A DNA stretch of 64,000 bases from Quillaja saponaria (GCA_029379385.1 CM055611.1:21212062-21276061); one strand, 5' to 3'; numbered from the stretch's first letter, positions 50,801-63,523 are shown. The notes: a model not told the origin generated them from the sequence alone. Program-made: numbers and translations.

Positions 50801-53800
50801 TAAAATGTTAGTACAGTATTATAGAAGATTTTATATATATATATAGGTTCTGATTTGTTATATTCTACAATTTATATTGTAGTCCATTTTATGAAAGCTT
50901 GAGCAACTATTTTGTTGTCCTCAAAATACCAAAAAAATAAAAAAGCACTTTGATCTCAATATCTTATTTATATCACTGTACTTTCAGAACCTAAATAAAG
51001 TCTCCATGTCAATATTTACATCCACCCTCAAGTCAATATATAGCTCTTAATATTGCAACTTGGAAAGTTCTAGATGACTTCTTGATTTTTAATTTATGGA
51101 CTATTTGAATAAATTGTATTGGTCATTAGATTGATTTCATAAGCCTGTTGTCAATTTTGGAACTTACCATATTGTGTGGATAATAATGTTTTTGTACATT
51201 ACAAGCAGGGTTTGTGAAATCATCAAATGTCTATTATTATATTGCTCTATGAAGGTTGTGTGGACAATGGTGTTTTTGTACATTACAAGCAGGGTTTGTG
51301 AAGTCATCAAATGTCTATTCATAGATTGCTCTTTGGCACTGTGTACTAATATGATCTCATTTCTGGGAGACCTTCTTTGAGTGACTTAAAATCATAATGA
51401 TTGGGAAGAGAAAAACATCCAGACTTTTTGGATGTATTATTTAGGTGGGAAAAAGTTTTATCTTTTGGATATCCTGCTCTTCGGGAAACTTTAGCATTTT
51501 GGCATTGGTATCCATGTAGAATTCAATGGGTACTCAAAGATCACTTTCTCTAAGGATGCTCTTTGATAAGTTGTATAACATGTTTTAACATCAAACTAAA
51601 GAAAGAAAACAAATATAAGCATTGAAGAATCAGAAATTAATTTGGGGATTGACTCTCTCATGTGTAACTTCTTAGTTCTCTTGGTGGGAGGAGGGTGTTA
51701 CATTTGTGGATTCATGGGTATTTATGTACGCTTAATATAGGTAGGAAGACCTTCTAACAGGAAAAAAAAGAAAAAAAAAGAAGGATTTCCTATAAATATA
51801 ATTTGAATTAGTATTTAACATCACTGTTTGCAGTGCAGTCAACAATTTACCCATGGGATATCCAGTCCTACAGCAACCTCCTCTTCCAGCAGCAGGTCAA
51901 CCCCATCTTGACTCCATGGCTTGTGGAATATCAAGCTGTCATGTGGTTAATGGAGTCCCTGCACCAAGCAACTTCCATCCCATGCGAATGAATTCTGGGA
52001 ATGAGTGAGAACTTATCCATCTGTACCTCATTTTATCTTTGATCATACGTTTCAGTGATATTGTACAGCTTTGCCATGCCTTTACAGCTATGTATAATGA
52101 GTCTATCGATAGCTTTTTGTTGCTTCTTTGAAAGTAACAACTGGTTTTTCTAATGAACTGTTCTGTCTCACGTATATAATACTGTGCTTTTCTGTATTTT
52201 TTATAATTGTCCAAGGTATTATTGTCTGAAGAAATCTCTTGTGGTTATATACTTCCAACAACCAAAAAAAAAAAAAAATAAATCAAAGTAAAGAGAGAAA
52301 AAGGAAGGGATTTTATTTAATTGTGTCCTTTATGGTTGGGTTATTTTTGCCCATCATGTGATTAGTTACTAAATTCTAATTAATGGAAAGTAAAGTTTAT
52401 ATTTCCCCTTTTCTATTTAAGTATTTGCTTGATAGACTTCTGCTAATGGCAGCTGCTTTTGTCCTTGTTGAAGTATGATGATGGATAGCAGTACCTGTGA
52501 TATGGCTCCAGTTATTCCACCAAATGGTGCCATGTCATCCATGTCAGAAATGCCAATGAGTCCTACATCAGTAGCATCCAGTGGTCATTTTCCATTCACT
52601 GCATCAGAAATCTCAGGAATGGGAGTAGACACATCAGCTCTAGATACAGCATTTACGTCTGATGTGGCAAGTTCAGTAGGACTGCAACTTGCACCAGATG
52701 GTGGAGCTGGTATGTCCAGGTCGCTAGATCAAATTCAGTGGAATTTTAGCCTGTCTGATCTTACAGCAGATTTGTCAAATTTGGGAGGTAATTTCTTGTT
52801 TGTCTCTATGTAAGCCATTTTGAGATATTTAGTTGAAAGGTATCTGGAATGAAGTTTTCTGATCTGTATTCACTTGCATTATGTTTGTAACTGCTATACA
52901 TACTATATTTTTACAAACTTTCTACCAGAAAGAAAGCAGAAAGTCTTTAGTATCAATATAAAGATCCTTCAAAGAGCACAAGCTTTGCATTATTCTTTCT
53001 TTATGAAGAACTGTTAAATATACAATTATGAAAGACAGATATCTGAACAGTGTAATGGATTTTTGAGTAACATGGGAAATCTACTGCTATAGTAGTCTGA
53101 TGCACTTATGAATTGTTTCAGCAGCACTAATTCAAAGTAAATAGCTGCATAATCTCTTTTACTACTTACGCAATTGGCTGGGCCGTACTAATGTTACTTT
53201 GAAGGTTCCTTCCTTATACCATAAGTTTGTCACCATTCTGGACGTCTTCATGCTCAGTGGGTGAGTTTTTATTAACCTTTTTTTTTTCTTTTTTTTTTCC
53301 CCCCTTTTTTTTTTGCAGATTTAGGAGCTTTGGGAAACTATCCTGGTTCACCATTTTTACCATCCGACTCAGATATTTTGCTTGATTCTCCAGAACAAGA
53401 CGATATAGGTAAGGGTCCGTGCATATTTTCTTTACCTGACCTAACTCAATCTTCTTCTAATTGCTCCTAACGATAGTGGAAAATGCAAACAACCTGTTGA
53501 AAAATAATTGATATACCAGAAACAGAGTAACCAATTCATTAAATTTGTCGCAGCTGAAAATGAAGTAAAACTTGAGAAAATACTAATCCTTAGCATCTTT
53601 TACTAGGGCACAGCATTATGATAGGGACAGGTTTGTTGTAAGTTTGTAATTTCACCTAAAGGATAAGTAATATAGCATTTTTCTTTCTTTTATCATAATA
53701 TTAATATGACTGACTAGATATACAATATATTGGCGAAGGTTTGATGTATTTGATTCGCCAATAAATTTTTAAATTCTGATTCCGAATATGAGATGGTGCT

Positions 53801-54014
53801 AACTACAATTTCATGGGATTAAAAAAAAAAAAAAAAAAACATTTGGTTTCATGGGATGTCTAAATGTACTCCAAGATAATTGTTTTATGCTTTCCTATGG
53901 TTAATTTCAATATTTGGTCATGACCGATAGCTTTTCTTTATTTCAGTGGAAGAGTTCTTTGTTGATTCTGTTCCTGGGCCACCTTGCTCTCAATCAGATG
54001 AGGAGAAACCTTAA
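47887..54014 (+). CDS. 'Plant protein 1589' family protein (TIGR01589 / A_thal_3526 domain)
   Basis: A plant-specific protein of unknown function. Exons 47887-47901, 48893-49048, 49159-49264, 49593-49775, 51839-52004, 52474-52787, 53319-53408 and 53947-54014 give 365 residues with consistent phases. The conserved domain spans about residues 50-118: VSRQDIELVQNLIERCLQLY, then NKDEVVKTLLTRARIDPGFT, then VWQKLEEENADFFRAYYIRL. It is helical, and the run of basic residues after it (KLKKQI) could be a targeting signal. The C-terminal two thirds are low in complexity: Pro/Met-rich (PMPPKVPLAPIQNG), Ser/Met-rich (SSMSEMPMSPTS), then acidic at the end (SPEQDDI, QSDEEKP). That pattern is often seen in nuclear regulators, but this is only an inference. 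The first exon (MKNLQ) is tentative, because the frame stays open upstream of it. The intron ending at 48892 contains a SINE-like insertion. Confidence 0.85.
48726..48841 (+). mobile_element. SINE-like insertion with 14-bp target duplication
   Basis: The sequence AGCTTGCATATATT occurs at 48712-48725 and again at 48842-48855, flanking 116 bases. The insert ends with ACCGACCCCAACTAATTTAG, GGTTTAAGGCTTAGTAG and short GTTGA repeats. This closely resembles the 3' end of the plant Au-type SINE (CCGACCCCAA...TTTGGGA...AAGGC, then GTTGTTG tail) as I remember it. The insert is shorter than a full Au SINE and no clear tRNA-like promoter boxes are seen, so it is probably 5'-truncated. Confidence 0.75.
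51172..51339. repeat. 84-bp tandem duplication in an intron
   Basis: Two copies start at 51172 and 51256 (TTGTGTGGA) and share TTTTTGTACATTACAAGCAG and ATCAAATGTCTATT with a few differences. It lies in the long intron 49776-51838 of the plant protein 1589 gene. Confidence 0.85.
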
Positions 54015-56224
54015 GTAAAGGTGTGACATTCCTTGTTTCACTTAACATTGTTAGGATAGGGGAAACTTAAGATCAATAAAATGCCATCTCCACTTGGCAT
54101 ATTGGGATACTGTTATCAACAAATTCAAACACTAGGTTGCTTGTATCATCAACATGCAGATAGGAAAACTGAGATCAGTGTTAGCTGTAATCTTTTCTTT
54201 TTTTCTTTCTTCTTCATTGCTGGGGAAAACTTTGTTATATGGAAAAGGTTTGTGACTATTAGGTGTAATCAGTGCTATTGGATATATATTTTGGTGGGAG
54301 AATTGCCGGTGCCAAGCATAATTAAATATACAAACTTTTACATATTTTTCCACCTGACATAACTATGGACTGGTGGGTTGATTTTATCCTCTATGTACAT
54401 GGATTTTTCTTTGATGGAGTTGAAGTAACTATGATTCAAGTTTGTCTCTGAAATATATGGTATTGAATAAAAATGTCAGAGGCTCTGACGAGGGAGACCG
54501 AGTGGTGGGCTTCAGCATTTCTTTTTCTTTTTAAGTAGCCTGGGTCATGTTATACTATATCATACTGGGATGCTATATGGTACCTAGAATTGGTATTGGT
54601 ACCTCTGCATTTAGTATTAGGCACTTGGCTACCTGGTACATACTACATAGACATAGTTGTCACTTGAGGTTTATGGTGCTAGGTAGGTTCTCCTTTTCAT
54701 TTTCATTGTAATAGAGCTTTGTATGTGGTCGTTCTTTTCTGAATAAAGGGAAGGGCTGATGGATGAAGCTTGCAGTTTTTTATTAATATTCTGATTTCAT
54801 ATTTAAAAACTATTCAACTAAAGAAAATAAACTATTAATGTACGATCTTAGATTTTAATATTTTACAACTTCGGCAATAAATTGAACTTGACTTATTTAT
54901 TAAAACCTACTCTACAATAAAACTTAAACTTTATTTTAGAAAATGATATGAGTTTGAATTAAACTTTTAACAAATAGTTCACAAGTAGTTATGTTTATTT
55001 GTATCATTATAGATAATAGTCTTTAAAGTACTTGTCTATTTCTAATTCAAAATGAAAATATGTGAATTTTAAACTTTAATGTTAAATTCAGTCGGTAGAA
55101 AAATAGATTTTTCTTCTTCTTTTAACTTAGTGAAGTATTAAAAAAAAATACAACATTAAATGGGTAAGACTAAACTTTAAATAAAAAGATTAATATAACA
55201 TTGGCATGAGCTAAACAAAATTCTTGAGTCCATCCGTGGCCTTGAATGAAAATGTGTACATAAGAAAAGAAAGTTAGAACTATATTGAAGAAAAAATGGA
55301 TGAAAATTATAAACATGAAGCAAAAGCAATGCTAATCTACAAGACTACAAATTAAAACGGGTACACACATGAAATAATTTAGTTGTATAAAGTAAATAAA
55401 ATATAGATATTTTGCCTTTCAAGTTTGAATTAGGTGAGCAACAGAAACTTCTAACCAATATTTAAATGCCAACAACCATTTCAGGAAAGGAAGTTTGACC
55501 TAAAAGTCTAAACCAAATTAATTAAAATAAACCAACATGTTTTAAGAATACAAGTCATTTTATCTTCTGGCATTTTCAATCTGTCAATGTTTGATGTGGC
55601 TGCAAATGCATCAAAGTCTTTTTTTTATTTCTTTTTTTTTCCTTTTTCCTTCCTTTTTCTCATTGGCTAATTTAGTACTTAAGATTAATATTCTTTTCAT
55701 TATTTTTTTCTCATAGAGGAGAATTATTCTTAATTAAAAAGGACAGGCTTTGATGTTTCAAAATAATAATATGTATGTTAACAATAACGATTATCAATAA
55801 TTTAAATTGAGTGACACACCTAGCTCATATTTTTGTATGTTATTACTAAAAAAATACAACACATAAACTTAAAATACATGTTCTAATTTAACAAAATATT
55901 TAATTTTTCCCTCCATTGGTTTTATCTTTTCTTATGAATAATCATATTATTATAAAAATTGTCCAAAACAAAAGAAAAGAAAATGGAATGTCCCAACTTG
56001 AAAGTTGAAATACATGTTCTAAGAATTAGCTACCTCATGGGTAAATTAGACTACTCTACTTGCATATTCTATAAATCAAATTGTTACTATGATTTTTTTT
56101 ATAAAAGTTTCAATAAATCATAAGTTTCTATACGTGAAATTACCAATAAGGCCAACTATATTTTCTCAAAATTTGTCTTTCTTAATGCTTTCTAAATTTT
56201 ATTTTCTGATAAATTAGGAACTCT

Positions 56225-56860
56225 TTTTACAATTTTATTTTTAATTTAAACTGAAATTGTCATATACTCCACGACTTTTCTCTCATTTGTGCATGTATAA
56301 AAACTTAATTTGAACTGAAATCATAATATACTCAACTAGGTTTTTTTAATTGTGCATGTTCATATAATTTGAACCACAAATGTCAGTCGATTTCCTTTCA
56401 ATTATATATATTTATAATATTTAAATTGTAATCATCATATACTAAATCAATTAATTTTATCTCAATCGAGTATTTTATGTAATTTAAATTCAGTTATATA
56501 ATAAGTCAATTTCAATATAATTTGTGTTAATTATGCACGTTTATATAATTTAAGTTAAAATCATCATATACACAAGGGATTTCCTTTGAATTGCATATTT
56601 ATATATTTTTGACTGGGAACAATTATATAATGAGCCACTTTTCTTCTAATTCTGCATGTTTATTTTTATATATCTTTGCCGTTTTCTTTAAATTGTACAT
56701 ATTTATATAATTTGAATTAAAATTGTCATATACTATTTAAATTGTGCATATTTATATCAATTAAACTGAAAGCATTTGTATTCTAAACTTATTTTTTTAT
56801 TGTGGATGTTTATATAATTTAAACTGAAATGGATATATAATGAGTAAATTTTCTACATTG
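56225..56860. repeat. Degenerate A+T-rich minisatellite, period about 60 bp
   Basis: A phrase like GTGCATGTTTATATAATTT followed by GAACTGAAATCATCATATAC recurs about ten times (near 56290, 56355, 56410, 56473, 56532, 56595, 56656, 56695, 56742 and 56801). The copies are strongly diverged and spacing varies from about 40 to 65. It is an old tandem array in the spacer upstream of the channel gene. Confidence 0.65.
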
Positions 56861-57165
56861 TAAAAATGAAAGGAATTATTTGTATTTTATTGAAAAGGCT
56901 TCCACCCAATGGGAAATATTGGTCTTTTTTTTTTTTTTTTTATTGAAAAGGAAAGAAAGCAACAAACAAGAAACAACAAAAACTAAGAACCAACACGTCC
57001 TTATTTTATTGATGTGACGTTGTCTTAATAAACAAATAATTAAAATATATTTGCAATTTCAAGGAGGCTCATAATATCATAAAAGAGGGTGGACAGGGCT
57101 TTGAGTTGACTTGACTCTTCTCATCCTGGACTTGGTCTCGTTGCCATGAAATACGACATATCCTT

Positions 57166-57264
57166 CTCTTTCTCTGAAACTTGCAGACAGTAAACGGCCA
57201 TCAAAGACCCTCTCGCTCTTTCTCTGAAACTTGCAGACAGTAAACGGCCATCAAAGACCCTCTC
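57166..57264. repeat. Near-perfect 50-bp tandem duplication
   Basis: Bases 57166-57215 are repeated at 57216-57264 (CTCTTTCTCTGAAACTTGCA then GACAGTAAACGGCCATCAAA). It lies about 1.1 kb upstream of the channel start codon, in the probable promoter/leader. Confidence 0.9.
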
Positions 57265-58347
57265 CACGACATTTCTCTGAAGTCTGCTCTTTTTACCTTC
57301 ACGAAATTTCCATTTTGTGGAAAAACGTTGCTTTTTGAACCTTCTTCTACAAGTGCATGAGTGCAGGGAAGCAACAAAGCTACAAAATTGCATGGATTGA
57401 CTACTTTGTTTCCTTTCCAATTCCTACTATCCTCTGCTTCTGTTTTTGTTTGGTTGCCGAAAAAGGGCCATTAAAGAAGAAAAGAAAAACTTGAACCCGA
57501 GAAGAAAGCTCTTTGCTTGTTTGATGCATTGACTCTGATGAAACAATCTTGCCATAGTTGTGGTGGGTTTTTCCCTTTCCTCTTTATTCTTTCGGAAAAC
57601 AGTGAAAGTTCAGAATTTTGTCTAACTTAGAATTTGCTTTGCTTTTTCTCAGCAACCAAACAGAAACCCAAGTTCGATCATTCCCTGTGACACTTCCCTA
57701 ATCACAACCTGATTATGTATGAACACCTTTGGTATTTACCTTGATATTTCAGGAATAAGAGAAGGTAGTATTTAATTTTTAAGATTGGATTCTGTGGATT
57801 TTTATTCTGTAGTTATGGCTTCTTCCCTTTAAGGGGTTGCTTCTTGTTAATTTGTTAAGCCGTCGGTGATCCATTTAACTCTTTTACGTTAATCCTATTT
57901 GCTATTTTCCTCTTATTATCTTAATACTATAAAATAACTCATTTTAATATTTTTATACTAAATTAGCATTTTTTTTATTTTTTTATTTTGGTTATTTCTG
58001 AACATGAATAATGGGGTAGGCGTGGTAGCAAGTGACAGCAGCGCCATGGTTAAACATTTGAATAATGAGTTGTTGACTATTGTATATTGACTGACTTAAT
58101 AATTTGAATAATTATTAATTAGCCTCATAAGCAATAGCTATATATAAATTATATTAAATAGTTATTACATTGTTATTTATCTTCTTTTCTGATTACCAAT
58201 ATCTATATATAATTCTCACTGAAGAAACTCTGATTTGAAGTTGGAATTTTGCAGGCCCCAGTCTTGATTTGCAGTGCACTTACTAAATTAAGTGTCTTAA
58301 TATTCTGAAGCTCAATTTTCATCATTGGATGAAGAAGTAGCTTAATC

Positions 58348-61300
58348 ATGACCAATAGCACGGGACATAAATTTGTGAGGTTAGTTGGTTCAAGCTCTGT
58401 GTCAACAGCATTCAACTTGTTGCTATTATTTCTGTTGATTTAGTTTTCACTGTTTATATACGATTTCAACATCACCTCTTCTACCTCTATATGTATGATT
58501 ATTTAACATGATGATGTATTACCTCCATACACTTGAGGAAGCCATTGCAAATTTGTTTCAAACTAGATCATGCAATTATTGATTCTAAGCCAAAGTGAAG
58601 CAATACAAATGTGATAAAGTGTTTTAGAAGACATTGATCAAGTGTATGTGATTACACCACACTACACAGTACATACTTGGAGAAATAATGCAGTATATCT
58701 TTTTTGCATAATTTATCGAGTTGGGGAATTGATACTGCTAAATTTAAACTTGTCAGATTATGGACAATATTGTTGGCAGTTCTTCGGTGTTCATATCTGC
58801 TGCACATTTATTTGTTAGGGCCACCCAGTTGCTAGTTTTCTGAAAGACCCTTATGGTTTTTTGTTTTTTCATATTTAGTTTCTTTCCATTTATTGAACCT
58901 TTTCACATAGGAATTTCGATTTTCTTTGAACACAAAGATTTCTCATCAATAAATAACTTTTATTTGTGCTATCTACTTTGTTAATTCTTCTTCCAGATTT
59001 GAAGATTGGAGTTCAGAGACATCTTCTACATCTGACCAGCAAAATTCTTCTAATGATGCATTCTATAAAAGAAAAGCCAGACCAAGTGTTACTGCTGTTT
59101 TAGAGAGTATACATCGAAAACTTGAGAGGGGTTCCAAAAAGATTAAAAGCTTGAAAAAACCATCAAGTGTCCATCCAGTAGGTAATTGGCCAAGAATAAA
59201 GCCTGATTCTAGGAGAAAAATTCTTGATCCACAAGGGCCACTTCTCCAGAAATGGAACAAAATATTTGTACTCACATGTGTAATAGCAGTGTCTCTGGAC
59301 CCACTGTTCTTTTACATCCCAGTGATCAATATCAAAGACAAATGCCTTGATTTGGATGGACCCTTGCAGATTACTGCAAGTGTTCTTCGTTCCTTCTTTG
59401 ATCTCTTCTATATACTCCGTATAATTTTTCAGTTTCGTACTGGTTTTATTGCACCATCTTCTCGAGTATTTGGAAGGGGTGAGCTGATTGATGATCCTGT
59501 GGCTATAGCAAAAAGATACTTGTTCCCATACTTCATCATAGACGTTCTATCAATACTTCCACTACCACAGGTATCTATTCTTTCCATCGGTGTGAACTTC
59601 TATTGTTTGATCCAAGTCAAAAGATGACAGCAACATATATTCAACAAAATAAATTGTGTAACTAGTCGTTAATGTCATGTAAAGAACGTGTTCAAGATAT
59701 GACTTTCTCAGTCTTTAGGTAATACCCTGCTAGTCCTATTTTCTTTTGGTCGGATAGATTTTACACTTTAGATTTCACGTATCAAAATGGAGAAAGTAAT
59801 AGATAACTGTAGCTTTGGTTGAATTTGATGTGAAATAATGGACTGTGGAAGTTGATGTTAGTTTTACAATTTTTTTGTGTTCTTATTAATCAGGTGATAG
59901 TCTTAGCTATCATCCCATCATTAAAGAACTCAGTTCCATTTGTGACAAAGGACCTGTTGAAGATTATAATATTTGCACAGTATGTGCCAAGATTCTTTAG
60001 GATTCTTCCCTTATTAAAAGAAGTAACTAGAACTTCTGGCATACTGACTGAGACAGCATGGGCTGGAGCTGCTTTTAATCTTTTTCTCTACATGCTAGCC
60101 AGTCATGTAAGTTGTTTCCACTATGCTCCATGATTAGAAGTATTCAGTTTCAGATATATCAATTTGTGTTTTTGATCACATATTGTACTACTAACCAGAT
60201 GGTTGGAGCTTTCTGGTACTTGTTCTCTATCGAAGCTGAGGTTAGGTGCTGGCGTCGAGAATTGAACAGTACTAGTACTTCATCCTTGAACTGTGGACAA
60301 CATCATCTAGAGCTTACTAAGCGTCTTAATGTTTCTTGTGCTTTGGTTGAACCTGATCAAATAACTAATTCAAAAGTATTCAACTTTGGAATATTTATCG
60401 ATGCTCTGCAGTCAGAAGTGGTAGAATCAACAACTGATTTTCCTCAGAAGTTTTTCTACTGCTTCTGGTGGGGTCTGCGTAATTTAAGGTTAGTATATAA
60501 AATTTCCATCAGCAAGATTCATACTTCTGTAAACTTTTTAACATAAGTTCTTATGAAAGTATTTAGCATTTGTAACAACTATGGCAAGATCAATTTTTTT
60601 AAGTAGACATTTGAGCATAAAAGACATCTTGAAATTTGTATCCTTTTTTTTTTTTTTTTTTTTGCAGTTCTCTTGGCCAAAACCTCAAGACAAGCACATA
60701 TGTTTGGGAGATAATACTTGCTATCTTCGTATCCATCTTTGGATTGATTTTGTTCTCATTACTTATTGGAAATATGCAGGTAATACTTGATAATTGCTAA
60801 TTTGATACATATGAAAAAAATAAAGTGCTCCTCCTTGTAGACCAACCAAAACTTCCCCGTCTTCAATAATTAAAATCAAAAGATTTTTTTTTATTGTTAG
60901 TTTTCTTATTAATTGTCTCAGGTCTTTAGTTGCCTTTCATTTTCAACCCCCATTTCAATCTTTATAGGTGTTATAAAGCCGGCTAAATACATTACTAGAT
61001 TAATTTGTCATTTTATATGTTGTTACAGACATATCTGCAATCCACAACTGTGAGAGTAGAAGAGATGAGAGTAAAAAGACAGGATGCAGAGCAGTGGATG
61101 TCCCATCGTATGCTCCCTGACAACTTGAGGGAACGCATTAGACGGTATGAGCATTATAAATGGCAAGAAAACAGGGGGGTTGAAGAGGAGGCTCTAATTC
61201 ATAACCTTCCTAAAGATCTCAGAAGGGACGTAAAGCGTCATCTTTGCTGGGCTCTACTTAAGAAAGTATGTGCGATCCTAAATCATCCTATTATATCCTT

Positions 61301-62398
61301 GGTTCTCGCCGACCCAGGGATGTACATGTTCACACATACTACTATGTGTATTTGTTGTTTATGTGAAGAGATTGTGCAGTTCAAGGATTAGCTAATTTGT
61401 ATCAACTATTTAACATCAGGTGCCAATGTTTGAAAAAATGGATGAACAATTGTTGGATGCAATGTGTGATCGACTGAAACCAGTCCTTTACACAGAGAAA
61501 AACTCCATTTCTCGAGAAGGGGATCCAGTTGATGAAATGCTCTTTATCATGCGAGGATCCCTTGCTACTATGACAACAAATGGTGGAAGAACAGGTTTCT
61601 TTAACTCTTTTGTTCTCAAGGCTGGCGACTTTTGTGGAGAAGAGCTTTTTACATGGGCACTGGATCCCAATTCCTCATCAAATCTTCCCATTTCAACAAG
61701 AACAGTAGAAGCTCTGTCTGAGGTTGAAGCCTTTGCCCTTATGCCTGAAGACTTGAAGGTTGTTGCTTCTCAATTTAGACGCCTTCACAGCAAGCAACTC
61801 CAGCACACTTTCAGGCAAGGCTTAAGATTACTGTTCTTTTTTCTCATTTTGATGATGTGTCTTCACTATTTTATGGGACAGTCCTACACAACAGAAAACT
61901 GCTAGCAGAAATTGTACATAGTAACATAAAACTATTTTCCTCCTTTTAGTTCTTAAGAAAATTGCTTCCATCATCTCATCAAAATTTAAATTTGCGTAAT
62001 CACACTGTAAAAAGTATCTATGCTGCAAAAAATGGCTTTGGAACTAGGAGAACAAATTAGCTAATTCTGCTATAATTGCAACTTCCAGATTCTATTCCCT
62101 GCAGTGGAGGACATGGGCAGTGTGTTTTATACAAGCAGCTTGGCGTTGTCATTGTAGCAGAAAGCTTGATAAGTCTTTACATGAAGTAGAGGACAGGCTC
62201 AGGCTGCAAGATGCTTTGGCAAATGAAGTTGGGATATCACCAAGCCTCGGCGCCACTATATATGCATCAAGGTTTGCTGCTAATGCATTACGAACCTTGC
62301 GACAAAATGGTACACACAACAACAGACTGCCACAGAGATTACTACCATTGTTGCCTCAGAAGCCAGCTGAGCCTGATTTCACTAGTCAGGGACACTAG
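58348..62398 (+). CDS. Cyclic nucleotide-gated ion channel, group I (CNGC1-like)
   Basis: Tetrameric cation channel of the plasma membrane, with roles in Ca2+ signalling. Exons 58348-58379, 58997-59570, 59894-60106, 60199-60488, 60668-60779, 61029-61265, 61420-61814 and 62089-62398 give 720 residues, normal for the family. The short first exon encodes MTNSTGHKFVR, leading to RFEDW. S1 lies at about 98-121 and S2 at 136-160. S3 starts near 186. S4 is marked by QYVPRFFRILPLLKEV, and S5 by NLFLYMLASHMVGAFWYLFS. The pore is FFYCFWWGLRNLSS with filter GQN at 373-375, and S6 ends in GNMQTYLQ. The C-linker is at about 408-486. The cyclic-nucleotide domain at about 487-617 includes the phosphate-binding cassette and GDFCGEELFTWALDP hinge. 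A calmodulin-binding IQ motif follows at 632 (IQAAWRCHCSRKL). The intron after exon 7 has a GC donor. Group I placement is by resemblance to CNGC1/10/13; the exact orthologue is not resolved. Confidence 0.95.
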
Positions 62399-63446
62399 TA
62401 ACTTGGTATATTCTATTGACCAAAGTTTGCAAATTTTGTTGTAGATGAAAGTTAATTTGCATTAGGTTCTGTGAATATGTATCATGTATTAAGAAACTTA
62501 CTGCTTTCATGTCAAATCCATAAGAAAAACTTATCTGGTAACAAGCAAAACCTCCCTTCCATATCAAAAGTCCATTTTATGTTCTGGTTAAAAAACTTTT
62601 TACAGGAAGAACCAACATTTTAAGAATGCCGAATTCAAACCAGGGAATTTTTGAGATGGTGACATTGGCTTGGGAGGGGGGCAATGCTTTCCTTGGAGCT
62701 GTACCTATCCATAGAAAATATGCACTACCAGAACATGTCGTCAAGACCCTCATTGATACAATTTCTTGACTGCACGCACATTGCTGAGAAGTGATCATGC
62801 TACTGTCATAAATTTATTTTTCTTACTAAAATATAACCACTTTAGCTTCTTTATTTAAGATGATTTCTGGTTCACAAAAACAAACAAGTTGCTGAAAATA
62901 GTAGAGAAAAAGAAAGTAAAGCCAGTGAGATATACCTATGAAAGTGCGTTAACATTATCGAGTAGCATTACTTTTTGTGGAATAGACTCCATGTGTTATG
63001 TTCCGAAATCCACATTAGGGGTTAATTAGTAATTTGCTACCTGTAATTTTGTGATTTTGGATGAATGTGAAATTAGTTGTAGAACTCGCTAGTTATGGTT
63101 CAATCTCTCTCTCCCTCCCATTATCTGTAATTCGTAGAGAAAAACACCATGAAGGAGGCTTTGTCAACTGATTATATTGAATACCCTTACTAATTCCCCA
63201 TCCCTGAAGATAAAAATGTACAACGAGAAAAATTAACCACTACATAGTTGATAGTACTCTCTATTATTAAGTATATAAAGTTCTTTCAAAATCTTCTTCT
63301 TGTTCTTCCTAGTCTTCTTGTTTAGAATTCTAATTCTCTGACTCATAATATAAGAGAAAGACATTCTTCCGTCAGCAACATTTGAAGGCTCAGCATATGC
63401 TTTGGTTCAACTGTAGCACATTGCTTCAGGGCTGAAGTGGTGTTAT
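62399..63446. other. 3' UTR of the channel gene and spacer
   Basis: This follows the channel stop codon and ends at the last exon of a convergent gene. Apart from the open frame at 62542-62769 it shows no gene-like content. Confidence 0.5.
62542..62769 (+). other. Unrecognised protein-like open frame downstream of the channel gene
   Basis: A stop-to-stop frame of 75 codons, with an ATG at 62626 giving 47 codons to TGA at 62767-62769. The text after the ATG (MPNSNQGIFEMVTLAWEGGN, then AFLGAVPIHRKYALPEHVVK) looks like real protein rather than random A+T-rich translation. A splice-acceptor-like TTTTTACAG ends at 62605. It could be a fragment of a pseudogene, an alternative last exon, or chance. 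I do not recognise a family. Confidence 0.3.
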
Positions 63447-63523
63447 TCAAGTTCTGTTGCTACCAGGTGGCACGGGTATACTGGGAATACCAAGGAACTT
63501 CTGAACTTCCTGTTTTTTAATTA
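63447..63523 (-). CDS. Last exon of a gene leaving the window, possibly OXA1-like
   Basis: On the minus strand an acceptor CCTTGCAG precedes 63523. The exon then encodes, after a split codon, IKKQEVQKFLGIPSIPVPPG and SNRT before TGA at 63447-63449. The pattern of basic residues, KFLGIP and a Pro-rich stretch resembles the segment that follows the last membrane helix in plant mitochondrial OXA1, the inner-membrane insertase. The rest of the gene lies beyond the right edge, and no further exon is visible between 63524 and 64000. That it is a last exon is fairly likely; the OXA1 name is tentative. Confidence 0.45.

Larger units (their letters stand above)
54015..58347. other. Intergenic region: 3' UTR, A+T-rich spacer and channel-gene leader
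   Basis: 54015 to about 54760 looks like the 3' UTR of the plant protein 1589 gene (GAATAAAGG near 54740). 54780-57080 is A+T-rich spacer, including a degenerate minisatellite. 57100-57770 is of mixed composition and probably contains the promoter and leader of the channel gene, with a possible donor at AGAGAAG/GTAGTA near 57764. No gene was seen in the spacer. Confidence 0.5.
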
